From: Furfurilactobacillus milii
GTDB taxonomy: Bacteria > Bacillota > Bacilli > Lactobacillales > Lactobacillaceae
Length of the DNA stretch: 64,000 bases
Reading direction: 5' to 3'
NCBI RefSeq assembly: GCF_009864005.1
Contig: NZ_WEZQ01000005.1
Location: forward strand, 310,408 to 374,407
In this document: piece after piece, positions 43,699 through 52,196 of the stretch
Layout of the letters: each line of letters begins with the position of its first letter
How positions within the stretch are numbered: the first letter of the stretch is position 1
Notes under the pieces: generated by a model
What the model saw: the letters and a program-made list of their open reading frames with translations, nothing else
The model's database searches: none
Told to the model about the DNA's origin: nothing
Program-made: the position numbers and the translations under genes

Positions 43699-44727
43699 CT
43701 ACTTTTCAGTGTTATCCGCGTTCGTTTGGTCCGCCGAAGTATCAAAATAGTCAATTGTTTGTTCAATTAATCCGCTAGCAATAATCTGATGAATCTGACC
43801 CATTGTATTGCGAACGGTTTCTGCTTTCGAAGAACCATGAGTTTTGATTACTGCACCTTTCAAACCGAGCAACACTGCCCCACCATGCTTGGAATAATCC
43901 ATGACTTGACCAACTTGGTGAAACGCATTACGACTCAATACATAGCCCATTTTAGCTTTGGTAGAGGCCATGATTTTTGAACGAATCAACGTCATCATGG
44001 ACAGTGCTGTTCCCTCAATGGCCTTTAACGTAGCATTTCCAGTAAAACCATCTGTCACAACAACGTCAGCCGCGCCATTTAACAATTCGCGAGATTCCAC
44101 ATTACCAATAAAATTAATGTTTGTCATTTCTGACAATCGTTGGTATGCCTCACGATGCGCCTTGTCACCCTTATCCGATTCGGTACCGTTGTTCAGTAAA
44201 CCAACGCGAGGTGTTTTGATACCCATCACGGTTTGACCGTAAAAATTGCCTAACACAGCAAATTGTTCAATGTTGGTAACCTTATAATCAGCGTTAGCAC
44301 CAACGTCTAACATGGTGAAACTACCAGTAGCATCCCCAGTGACAACTGGCAACGTAGTCGTTAAGCCTGGTCGATCGATTCCTTTGACACGACCAATAAT
44401 AAACAATCCCGCGGCAAGGACAGCACCCGTATTGCCAGCAGAGAAAAATGCATCTGCCGTATGTTCCTTAACGGCAGTTGCGGCTAACACGATGGATGAA
44501 TCCTTTTTCGTCCGCACCGCGCGCACCGGCTCATCTTCCATCGCAATGACGGAATTTGCGGGCACAACAGTAATACGATCATCGTTTTGAACCAACGCTT
44601 TAATTCGCTCTTCCGGTCCAAAGAGTTGAAAGGACATGTCAGGATATTTGTCCCGAGCCAACTCAACACCTTTGACAATCTCTTCTGGGGCATTATCGCC
44701 GCCCATTGCATCTACAGCAACTTTCAC
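43699..44727 (-). CDS. plsX: Phosphate acyltransferase PlsX
   Basis: Makes acyl-phosphate from acyl-ACP and phosphate, the acyl donor for PlsY in phosphatidic acid synthesis. The 342-aa protein begins MKVAVDAMGGDNAPEEIVKG and has SAGNTGAVLAAGLFIIGRV and VVTDGFTGNATLKAIEG, family landmarks. It is peripheral membrane. It lies directly before acpP, whose product is its likely partner; recG lies 102 bases upstream. Confidence 0.96.
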   Translation of the reverse strand: MKVAVDAMGGDNAPEEIVKGVELARDKYPDMSFQLFGPEERIKALVQNDDRITVVPANSVIAMEDEPVRAVRTKKDSSIVLAATAVKEHTADAFFSAGNTGAVLAAGLFIIGRVKGIDRPGLTTTLPVVTGDATGSFTMLDVGANADYKVTNIEQFAVLGNFYGQTVMGIKTPRVGLLNNGTESDKGDKAHREAYQRLSEMTNINFIGNVESRELLNGAADVVVTDGFTGNATLKAIEGTALSMMTLIRSKIMASTKAKMGYVLSRNAFHQVGQVMDYSKHGGAVLLGLKGAVIKTHGSSKAETVRNTMGQIHQIIASGLIEQTIDYFDTSADQTNADNTEK

Positions 44728-44829
44728 AGTTCTACCTTCGCTTTCTAAACCCGTTTTTATAAAAAGAAATTACTCACATCATTCAAGTCATGCGATTAAG
44801 CACTCAACCGCAACTTTTTAGGCATAACG

Positions 44830-46875
44830 CTAATCAAGCGTTGAATGTCGTTTTAATTCGCTTTGTTCGTAACCGGCCAATTCACGATTATCTGGTTGAG
44901 TCTGCCAATTAGGCTGATCCACCAAAGCAATCGCTTCCTGTTGAGCAATCTGCAAAATTTTAATCTGCGCAACGGGATCGCCGACTCGGAAATCTGGTAC
45001 CCCAGACTGTTTCGTACCCAACAAATCTCCAGAACCACGTAATTCTAAATCTTTTTGAGCCAAAAGAAAACCGTCGTTTGTATCCGTCATGACTTGCATT
45101 CGAGCAATGCCGTCCTGGGTCTTAGGGTCTGCAACAAGAATACACGTTGACGCAACTGACCCCCGACCGACTCGACCACGTAATTGATGTAGTTGTGCCA
45201 AGCCGAAGCGATCCGCATCAAAAATGAGCATTACCGTAGCATTCGGCACGTCCACGCCGACTTCAATTACAGTTGTTGATACCAGCACGTCGTAATCATC
45301 AGCCTTAAAGGCATTCATGACAGCTTCTTTGTCCTCGTTTTTCAACCGGCCATGTAACAAACCAACTCGATAATCCGGCGCAAAGTTTTCACTTAAATGG
45401 TCATAAATCGCCTCAGCATTCTTGACGTCCAGTGCTTCCGACTCTTCAATTAGCGGTGTGACGACATACGCCTGTTGACCAGCGGCTAATTGGGTGCGGA
45501 TAAAATCCATCGCAGCTTCAACCTGATTGCTGTGAATCCAACGGGTAGTAATCGGTTTTCTGCCTGCCGGTAGTTCGTCAATAATGGAAACATCCATTTC
45601 GCCATAAGCGGTAATTTGCAAGGTTCGGGGGATCGGTGTCGCCGTCATTGCCAATATATCTGGATGTTGCCCTTTTTGACGCAGGGCCTGTCGTTGGTTA
45701 ACACCAAACCGGTGTTGCTCGTCAATAATTGCCAAACCAAGTTGGTGATAAACCACATCGTCTGAAATTAAGGCGTGCGTGCCAATAATTAAGTTTACTT
45801 CACCACTAGCAATATGTTTCAATGCCTCGCGACGAGCCTTTGCCTTTGTTGATCCCGTCAGCAAAACGATATTGATCGGCAAATCCTTAAAAATATTGGC
45901 CAAATTACGTGCATGTTGCTCAGCCAATATTTCAGTTGGCGCCATGAGCGCGGCCTGATATCCCGCAGTAATGGCTGCGTACATAACAATGGCCGCCACG
46001 ATTGTTTTACCGGAACCAACATCTCCCTGGAGTAATCGGTTCATGTGAAGTGGTCGTTTTAGATCCGCACAGATTTCGTTAACCACTTTCTTTTGCGCAT
46101 TGGTGAGTTCAAACGGCAACGTCTTGATAAAATCTTTTAACGCTTCATTATCGTATTCAATACTGATACCAGATGCCTGGTGATCTTTTACCCGCATCAT
46201 TTGCAAACGTAATTCAAACAAGAAAAACTCTTCAAACACGGCCGTTCGCCGTGCCGCTTTGGCCGCCTCTGGATCCTTCGGAAAATGAAGGTCATGAATC
46301 ATTGTTCGACGATCTAAAAGGCGATATTTTTCAATCAATTTTGCGGGTAAAACCGTATAGATTACGTCCTGATAGGCCTCATACGCCTGTTTCACCAGTT
46401 GAGCAATCGTACTCTGACGAATATGCTTGTTTGTCGAATAAATGGCGCCAAACGCTGCCTTATCGCTACTGGTGATTAATTTCATCCCGGACAGGCTCTT
46501 TCGAGTAGCATCCCACGTACCGTAAACGGCCGTTTCTTGACCGATTGCCAGTTGTTTGTCCAACCACGGTTGGTTGAAAAAAGTAACACCGACGACGTCA
46601 TGACCGATAAGTAAGCGAAAGTTTAAGCGACTCTTTTTTCTGCCAAATCTGACGACTGTCGGTTCGTTTGCTACAGTGCCTTTCAGAGTGATTTTTTCAC
46701 CCTCAGTCACTTTGGACAAATCCTTAGCAGCCATATCATCATAACGAAATGGGAAGTATTCCAATAAGTCAGCAATCGTTTGAATACCTAACGTTTTTAG
46801 CGCAGCGGCACGTTGTTCACCGACGCCGCTTAATTGTGTCACTGGATCTTCGATTGACTTTAACGGCGCAGACAT
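44830..46875 (-). CDS. recG: ATP-dependent DNA helicase RecG
   Basis: Branch-migration helicase that regresses stalled forks and processes Holliday junctions. The 681-aa protein has the N-terminal wedge/OB domain (about 60-150) and the helicase with Walker A LLQGDVGSGKTIVAA, DEQHRFG and motif VI QLRGRVGRGS. The C-terminal TRG region ends the helicase part. AAGGGAGG precedes the ATG. It follows fakA in the order asp23-fakA-recG-plsX-acpP, common in Firmicutes, but a terminator lies after fakA. Confidence 0.96.
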   Translation of the reverse strand: MSAPLKSIEDPVTQLSGVGEQRAAALKTLGIQTIADLLEYFPFRYDDMAAKDLSKVTEGEKITLKGTVANEPTVVRFGRKKSRLNFRLLIGHDVVGVTFFNQPWLDKQLAIGQETAVYGTWDATRKSLSGMKLITSSDKAAFGAIYSTNKHIRQSTIAQLVKQAYEAYQDVIYTVLPAKLIEKYRLLDRRTMIHDLHFPKDPEAAKAARRTAVFEEFFLFELRLQMMRVKDHQASGISIEYDNEALKDFIKTLPFELTNAQKKVVNEICADLKRPLHMNRLLQGDVGSGKTIVAAIVMYAAITAGYQAALMAPTEILAEQHARNLANIFKDLPINIVLLTGSTKAKARREALKHIASGEVNLIIGTHALISDDVVYHQLGLAIIDEQHRFGVNQRQALRQKGQHPDILAMTATPIPRTLQITAYGEMDVSIIDELPAGRKPITTRWIHSNQVEAAMDFIRTQLAAGQQAYVVTPLIEESEALDVKNAEAIYDHLSENFAPDYRVGLLHGRLKNEDKEAVMNAFKADDYDVLVSTTVIEVGVDVPNATVMLIFDADRFGLAQLHQLRGRVGRGSVASTCILVADPKTQDGIARMQVMTDTNDGFLLAQKDLELRGSGDLLGTKQSGVPDFRVGDPVAQIKILQIAQQEAIALVDQPNWQTQPDNRELAGYEQSELKRHSTLD

Positions 46876-47061
46876 TTTGAAACCTCCCTTCCAATTAGGC
46901 AGTGTGATTTAATCTGAAGTAAATGCATTACTCTTATCGTATCAAAGACGGGCAAAAAACGACAGATAAGCAATAGAAAAAGAACAATTTACGACCTAAC
47001 ACGAGTAAAAACGTCATCCAAAACAATAGGCAAAACTAAGTTAAAAAGCTATTACTAAATC

Positions 47062-47100
47062 AAAAAATTCCTAAACCTAGAGTACAGGAATAGGAATTTT
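47062..47100 (-). terminator. Terminator after fakA
   Basis: On the minus strand AAAATTCCTA pairs with TAGGAATTTT, followed by TT and an A/T tail. It lies 239 bases before recG begins, so recG likely has its own promoter in the rest of that gap. Confidence 0.72.
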
Positions 47101-47114
47101 ACAATTGTTTTTAA

Positions 47115-48833
47115 TTATTCAACGGAAACCAAGAACGGATAAACCGGTTGGTCACCTTCGTGGATTTCGACTTCAAGCTCATCGTCCAACGCCATAATCG
47201 CGTCTTCTAGCGATGAAGCGTCAGCTTCCGTTGCATCGGCACCGTAAATCACCGTGACAATTTCACTGTCGTCATCAATCATAGCTTGCACCATCTTGGT
47301 GGCAGCACCAAGCAACGATGCATCTGTCACTTTGATGGAACCATCAATGATGCCCATAAACTCACCATTCTTGATTTCAATCCCATCAAGGGTTGTATCA
47401 CGAATGGCATGAGTTACTTGACCGCTCTTCACAGTGTCCAAATTATCTTCCATTGCCTGCTTGTTAGCATCCAATTCTGAATCAGGATTATAGGCTAGCA
47501 GAGCTGTCATCCCTTGCGAAATGGATTTACTGTGAACAATCACAGTTGGCACATCAGCAACTTTAGCAGCTTGGTCAGCGGCCATAAAGATGTTGCCATT
47601 GTTTGGTAACACAATCGCCTTTTTGGCACCACTGGCATTAATCGCCTTGACGATGTCTTCAGTGCTTGGATTCATGGTCTGACCACCGTTGATCACGTGC
47701 GTGACACCCAGGCTCTTAAATAGCTCGGCAACACCATCACCAGCAGAAATGGAAATCACCGCAGTGTCTGGTGCGGCGACAGGTTGGGCAACACCGGTAG
47801 CAGTCTTAGTGGTTACCTCGTCCTGATCCTTTTCCATAATTTCTTCTTGTTGATGGCGCATATTGTCAACTTTAACTTTGATTAAATCACCAAAGTGTTG
47901 ACCCCATGTCATGACATCTCCGGGGTGCTCGGTGTGCACATGTACTTTAACGATTTCATCATCATTAATCACTAACAATGAATCGCCTAAACCAGCTAAA
48001 TACTGATAGAATTCATCATAATCAAACTTGCGGTCAACTTGCTGTCCGCCACCAATACGCACCATAATTTCAGTACAGTAACCGTACTTGATATCATTGG
48101 GATCTAATTCACCCTGCACACTGCGATGATGAGTCGCGTTGATCATTTCATCCATTTGAGCATCGTCTGGTGTATCAATATCAGAGTCAGTAGACTTTCC
48201 GTTCAAGACTTCATCAAAAGATTGGAAAATGAATACCAACCCTTGACCGCCAGAGTCCACCACGCCAACTTGCTTTAAGACGGGTAGTAAATCTGGTGTT
48301 GAAGCTAAAGCCTTCTGAGACGCTGCGTATACGGCATCCATCACAACGGCAATATCATCAGTTTCGTTTGCCTTATCGCGACCAGCCTTGGCAGCCTCAC
48401 GGATAACCGTTAAGATAGTACCTTCCGTTGGCTTCATAACCGCTTTATAAGCTGTTTGAGCACTGGCTGCTAAAGCCTCAGCAAAGTCTTTAGCGCTAAG
48501 TGTTTGCTTACCGTCAACACTCTTTGAAAAGCCGCGAAAAATCTGTGATGTGATAACACCGGAGTTACCACGTGCACCCATCAACAATCCCTTGGCTAAA
48601 GCAGCCGCCTGATCACTAACAGAAGTTGACGTAACTTCGCGTTCATATTTTGCACCGCTAGCAAACGCCAGTGAAATATTGGTGCCTGTGTCACCATCGG
48701 GCACCGGAAAAACGTTGAGCGAATTAATAAATTCTGCCTGGCTCGTCAAACGTTTCGAGGCAGCCTGGACCATCTTTCCGAATTCAAGGTTGGTCATGGT
48801 AGTTAATGTTGCTTCCAATTCAGTTTCCCCCAC
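47115..48833 (-). CDS. fakA: DAK-family fatty acid kinase FakA-like protein (YloV)
   Basis: ATP-binding subunit of fatty acid kinase, which with FakB phosphorylates exogenous fatty acids for phospholipid synthesis. The 572-aa protein has the DhaL/Dak2 domain with NVFPVPDGDTGTNISLAF and GARGNSGVITSQIFRG, and a C-terminal domain ending PVYPFLVSVE. The start is uncertain: GTG 48833, a TTG 15 bases further in, and ATG 48797 are all in frame, and homologues support the longer forms only weakly. It follows the asp23-like gene after 18 bases. Confidence 0.9.
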   Translation of the reverse strand: MGETELEATLTTMTNLEFGKMVQAASKRLTSQAEFINSLNVFPVPDGDTGTNISLAFASGAKYEREVTSTSVSDQAAALAKGLLMGARGNSGVITSQIFRGFSKSVDGKQTLSAKDFAEALAASAQTAYKAVMKPTEGTILTVIREAAKAGRDKANETDDIAVVMDAVYAASQKALASTPDLLPVLKQVGVVDSGGQGLVFIFQSFDEVLNGKSTDSDIDTPDDAQMDEMINATHHRSVQGELDPNDIKYGYCTEIMVRIGGGQQVDRKFDYDEFYQYLAGLGDSLLVINDDEIVKVHVHTEHPGDVMTWGQHFGDLIKVKVDNMRHQQEEIMEKDQDEVTTKTATGVAQPVAAPDTAVISISAGDGVAELFKSLGVTHVINGGQTMNPSTEDIVKAINASGAKKAIVLPNNGNIFMAADQAAKVADVPTVIVHSKSISQGMTALLAYNPDSELDANKQAMEDNLDTVKSGQVTHAIRDTTLDGIEIKNGEFMGIIDGSIKVTDASLLGAATKMVQAMIDDDSEIVTVIYGADATEADASSLEDAIMALDDELEVEIHEGDQPVYPFLVSVE

Positions 48834-48851
48834 TTCGTTACAAAAAATCGT

Positions 48852-49214
48852 CTAGTCTGCAAGTACTCGAACACCTTGAACCGTGACATTCACGGAGTTA
48901 GCTGCAATTCCAAGCATACTATCCAAGTTGTAACGAACCTTTTGTTGTACATTTTTAGATACTTCAGAAATCTTGGTGCCATAGCCAACCACGATGTACA
49001 CATCAATGGCCACACCATTATCTTCTTGGCGAACAACGACGCCACGTGAATAATTATCACGTCGTAAAATTTCGTTTACGTTATCACGCAGTTGGTTTTT
49101 AGATGCCATTCCGACAACACCATAGTTGTCGGTTGCGGCGCCACCAACGACCGTGGCAATGACATCGTTATTAATATCGATAGTGCCAAATTGCGTTTTG
49201 ATCTTAACAGCCAT
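48852..49214 (-). CDS. Asp23/Gls24-family protein (YloU)
   Basis: A 120-aa soluble protein of the Asp23 family, alkaline-shock-type, which in staphylococci localises to the membrane through a partner. Family landmarks are INNDVIATVVGGAATDNYGVVGMAS and DVYIVVGYGTKISEVSKNVQ. The role in lactobacilli is not settled, though it is consistently next to fakA, which suggests a link to envelope or lipid homeostasis. AGGAGG precedes the ATG. Confidence 0.93.
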   Translation of the reverse strand: MAVKIKTQFGTIDINNDVIATVVGGAATDNYGVVGMASKNQLRDNVNEILRRDNYSRGVVVRQEDNGVAIDVYIVVGYGTKISEVSKNVQQKVRYNLDSMLGIAANSVNVTVQGVRVLAD

Positions 49215-49283
49215 GAATAGGCCTCCTCAACTATTTAACTCACTCTTAGATAAAGAGTTCATCATGCAATCTTCAATCATGCT

Positions 49284-49312
49284 ATCATAAAACGGTCCTT
49301 GAAAAAAGTCTA
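49284..49312 (-). promoter_or_regulatory. Promoter of the asp23-like gene and fakA
   Basis: TAGACT (49307-49312) and TATGAT (49284-49289) with a 17-base spacer on the minus strand, about 70 bases before the start codon. Confidence 0.5.
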
Positions 49313-49376
49313 GAGTGTTGTTTAAGCGTCTGGACGGCAATTTAAGGTGTCAAGTATTTTTCCTTGGCATTTTATA

Positions 49377-49405
49377 TTGCATTCGCTAACAGCATATGGT
49401 AAATT
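49377..49405 (+). promoter_or_regulatory. Promoter of rpmB
   Basis: TTGCAT (49377-49382), 17-base spacer ending TGG, and TAAATT (49400-49405): a TGn-extended promoter about 55 bases before rpmB. Confidence 0.6.
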
Positions 49406-49460
49406 ACTTAGGTGAGAAAAAAGAGGTTCCCTTTGGAAATCCGATAAGGAGGGATGAACA

Positions 49461-49646
49461 ATGGCTAAAGATTTTATTACTGGCAAACGGACACATTTTG
49501 GTAACAACCGTTCCCACGCCTTAAACAGCAGCCGTCGTAGCTGGAAGGCTAACCTGCAAAAGGTTCGCATCTTAGTTGATGGCAAGCCGAAGCGTGTTTG
49601 GGTTTCTGCCCGGACATTAAAATCAGGAAAAGTGACTCGTGTTTAA
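49461..49646 (+). CDS. rpmB: 50S ribosomal protein L28
   Basis: Large-subunit protein of 61 aa with the bL28 pattern: [16 protein letters not shown] then [20 protein letters not shown] and [13 protein letters not shown]. It lacks the zinc-binding cysteine pairs found in some L28 paralogues, so it is the zinc-free form. AAGGAGG precedes the ATG. It is divergent from asp23-fakA, a conserved arrangement, and is a single-gene unit. A perfect 18-base palindrome (49638-49655) spans its stop codon. Confidence 0.97.
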   Translation: MAKDFITGKRTHFGNNRSHALNSSRRSWKANLQKVRILVDGKPKRVWVSARTLKSGKVTRV

Positions 49647-49657
49647 TTAAACACGAT

Positions 49658-49686
49658 AGCGTCAGTCAATTGACTGGCGTTTTTTC
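49658..49686 (+). terminator. Terminator after rpmB
   Basis: GCGTCAGTC AATT GACTGGCGT (one G-T step) followed by TTTTT. Confidence 0.88.
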
Positions 49687-49800
49687 TTTGGTTTCAATAA
49701 GATGCCCCGCTTCTCTTTGAAAATGTACCTTATAAAAACCAAGTCAGAACAAAGCATCTCACAATCACTTTAATCAATGTTCAAAAAAATTCACATTACT

Positions 49801-49838
49801 AAAAAAGTTGATTACCAAATCTGGCAATCAACTTTTTT
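49801..49838. terminator. Terminator after thiN
   Basis: AAAAAAGTTGATTACC pairs with GGCAATCAACTTTTTT (one mismatch). It lies just past the thiN stop on the minus strand and is likely bidirectional. Confidence 0.82.
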
Positions 49839-49877
49839 TATGAATTTAAATGACAACTAACCAGCACCATCTGTGAT

Positions 49878-50594
49878 TTAAGCATTTAAATCATATCGTT
49901 CCGCACGATTATCTTTTAAATCGCGACTTTGAATAACGCCAACGATACCGCTGGTAAATGAAAATGACGCTGTGTCGCCCACAAATTCATTGCTGGCAAA
50001 TGAAACCGGTCGCGTGATATCGGCATGATCCAGATGATAACGTTCATCTGGAAGCGTTAATTGTCGAACAGGGCCAAACGTGACAAACGCCAAATAGCGC
50101 TTATCTAATTCCCGTTGTAATTGATAAGTTCCTGGTACATAAAAACGCATCGTATTCTGGCGATCAACGTACGTGAGCCGATTGACGACTGCTCGGTACC
50201 GTGGTTCTAATGGCAAAAATACATTAGCTAACAAGTGATCAAGGCGGCCACCGGTAGCACCGTACACAACAATTTCATGAGCGTCAAACTCGGTCATAGC
50301 TACTGAAACACCCATTTGCGTATCTGTTTCATCTTTTGCAGAACCGACTTGACGAAGATCACTAACTGCCTTGCGTACACGTCCAAACTCCTCGTCAGTT
50401 GAGGAATCAAAATCGCCAAGCGCAATTAACGGGGTTATCCCAAGTTGTAATAGCCTTATTGCACCACGGTCAACACCAATCCATGGGCCACTAACCGCTC
50501 CTCTGACCAAGTCATCTGGCCACTCAGATTGGGGACCGCCAACTAAAATATTGAGTCGTTCAAGGCTTTGAGGTGTCCCACTTGTCTTTACCAT
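49878..50594 (-). CDS. thiN: Thiamine diphosphokinase
   Basis: Converts thiamine and ATP to thiamine diphosphate, the cofactor of phosphoketolase and related enzymes. The 238-aa protein has LNILVGGPQSEWPDD, the ATP-binding GVDRGAIRLLQLGITPLIALG, then DFDSSTDEEF with catalytic Asp, and DETDTQMG and GATGGRLDHLLAN. The B1-binding C-terminal domain follows. GAGGG lies 10 bases before the ATG. It ends the long priA operon, after rpe. Confidence 0.94.
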   Translation of the reverse strand: MVKTSGTPQSLERLNILVGGPQSEWPDDLVRGAVSGPWIGVDRGAIRLLQLGITPLIALGDFDSSTDEEFGRVRKAVSDLRQVGSAKDETDTQMGVSVAMTEFDAHEIVVYGATGGRLDHLLANVFLPLEPRYRAVVNRLTYVDRQNTMRFYVPGTYQLQRELDKRYLAFVTFGPVRQLTLPDERYHLDHADITRPVSFASNEFVGDTASFSFTSGIVGVIQSRDLKDNRAERYDLNA

Positions 50595-50614
50595 GTTTGA
50601 ATTGCCCTCATCAA

Positions 50615-51268
50615 TTAGCGCGTTGCATTATGAATAGATGCAATTGCAGCTGCAGGATCATCAGCACCGTATACAAACGAACCAGCAACAGCAACTGTCG
50701 CACCTGCTTTGTAGCAGTCAACAACTGTCTTGTCGTTAACACCACCATCGATTTCGATGTCAAAGTCGTAACCCTTGTCCTTCTTCAAATCATCCAAAAG
50801 TTGAATCTTTTCGATCATTTGTGGCAAGAACTTTTGACCACCAAAACCAGGATTAACCGTCATTACCAATACTTGATCGACAAATGGCAATAATGGTTCA
50901 ATTTGGCTAACAGGCGTGCCTGGGTTGATCACAACTTCAGCCTTAACGCCATCGTTATGGATCATTTGAAGTGCACGGTGAATATGAGAAGTTGCTTCAA
51001 CGTGAACACCAATTAAATCAGCACCTGCTTTAGCAAACTGGTCAACGTACCGTTCAGGATTTTGAACCATCATGTGAACATCCAAGAACAAGTTAGTAAT
51101 TGGACGAATGGCTGCAACTGTTGTCCAGCCAAATGACATGTTAGGTACGAACATACCATCCATAATGTCGACGTGTAACAAGTCAGCACCGTTTTTTTCA
51201 ACCATCTTAATGTCACGTTCAAAATTAACAAAATCTGCACTTAAAATCGATGGGGCTACCTTAATCAT
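50615..51268 (-). CDS. rpe: Ribulose-phosphate 3-epimerase
   Basis: Interconverts ribulose 5-phosphate and xylulose 5-phosphate, feeding the pentose phosphate or phosphoketolase route. The 217-aa TIM barrel has KVAPSILSADF, HVDIMDGMFVPNMSFG with metal-binding His and Asp, MTVNPGFGGQKFLPQM and EIDGGVN. ATG 51268 has GGAGG just upstream; the frame stays open further but the family N-terminus starts here. Between rsgA and thiN in the operon. Confidence 0.96.
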   Translation of the reverse strand: MIKVAPSILSADFVNFERDIKMVEKNGADLLHVDIMDGMFVPNMSFGWTTVAAIRPITNLFLDVHMMVQNPERYVDQFAKAGADLIGVHVEATSHIHRALQMIHNDGVKAEVVINPGTPVSQIEPLLPFVDQVLVMTVNPGFGGQKFLPQMIEKIQLLDDLKKDKGYDFDIEIDGGVNDKTVVDCYKAGATVAVAGSFVYGADDPAAAIASIHNATR

Positions 51269-51287
51269 AAAATCTTCCTCCAAATTT

Positions 51288-52187
51288 TTATTTCCGACCC
51301 TTATCATACCGTGGTTTCTGGTCGGCAATCAACTGGTGAAACTGTAAATAATTCTCATATCGGCTTTTCATGACCTCGCCTGCGTCCACGGCAGCCTTAA
51401 CTGCACAACCTGGTTCATTAATGTGCTGACAGCCGCGAAAACGACAGGATGGTGAGAGTGCCTGCAACTCAGGAAAGTACTGCCCTAATTCACGAGCATC
51501 CATATTGAAGTCTTCATACGATGAAAAACCAGGTGTATCCGCGACTAAGCCATCACCGACACTTAACAAGCCAACTTTACGAGTTGTGTGTTTCCCACGA
51601 TTCAGAACCTGTGAAATTTCACCCGTTGCCAAGTCTAGCTCTGGTGACAAATGGTTGAGTAAAGTCGATTTTCCTGCACCTGTTTGGCCCATAAAAACAG
51701 TTAACTTGTCCTTAAAACAATCGCGTAACCCGTTTAAATCGGTATCTGAAAACGCCTGCTGGCTAAAGAAAACATCGTAACCAATCGCTTTATAACCAGC
51801 AATGAGTGGTGCAAAATGCTCTCGCTGATCACCAGTTAATAAATCTGTTTTTGTGAAATAAATAATGGAATGAATATGCTGACTCTCGAGTGCGACCAAC
51901 TGACGATCCAGTAAGTTACTCGAAAAGGTTGGCTCCGTGGCCGCAGTCACGACGACAGCCTGATCAATGTTGCTAACTGGGGGCCGGACTATAGCATTTC
52001 GTCGATCATCAATACTTAAAATGTAACCGTCTGAACCGGCCTCTGCGCTAAATTCAACAAAATCGCCAACCATGGGACTCACTTTCCGTTTGCGAAAATT
52101 ACCACGAGCTCGCGTTCTGTATAACTGGCCATCAGCTGTCTGAACGTCATAAAAACCGGCCAACAACTGATGAATTTGTCCCTTCAT
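51288..52187 (-). CDS. rsgA: Ribosome small-subunit GTPase RsgA
   Basis: Circularly permuted GTPase that checks late 30S assembly. The 299-aa protein has an N-terminal OB fold, then G4 TKTD, G1 [12 protein letters not shown] and G3 DTPGFSS in the permuted order. A C-terminal zinc site follows, [16 protein letters not shown], with Cys/His ligands. It sits 9 bases after prkC and 20 before rpe, so the genes are translated from one transcript. Confidence 0.96.
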   Translation of the reverse strand: MKGQIHQLLAGFYDVQTADGQLYRTRARGNFRKRKVSPMVGDFVEFSAEAGSDGYILSIDDRRNAIVRPPVSNIDQAVVVTAATEPTFSSNLLDRQLVALESQHIHSIIYFTKTDLLTGDQREHFAPLIAGYKAIGYDVFFSQQAFSDTDLNGLRDCFKDKLTVFMGQTGAGKSTLLNHLSPELDLATGEISQVLNRGKHTTRKVGLLSVGDGLVADTPGFSSYEDFNMDARELGQYFPELQALSPSCRFRGCQHINEPGCAVKAAVDAGEVMKSRYENYLQFHQLIADQKPRYDKGRK

Positions 52188-52196
52188 AGACTTCTC

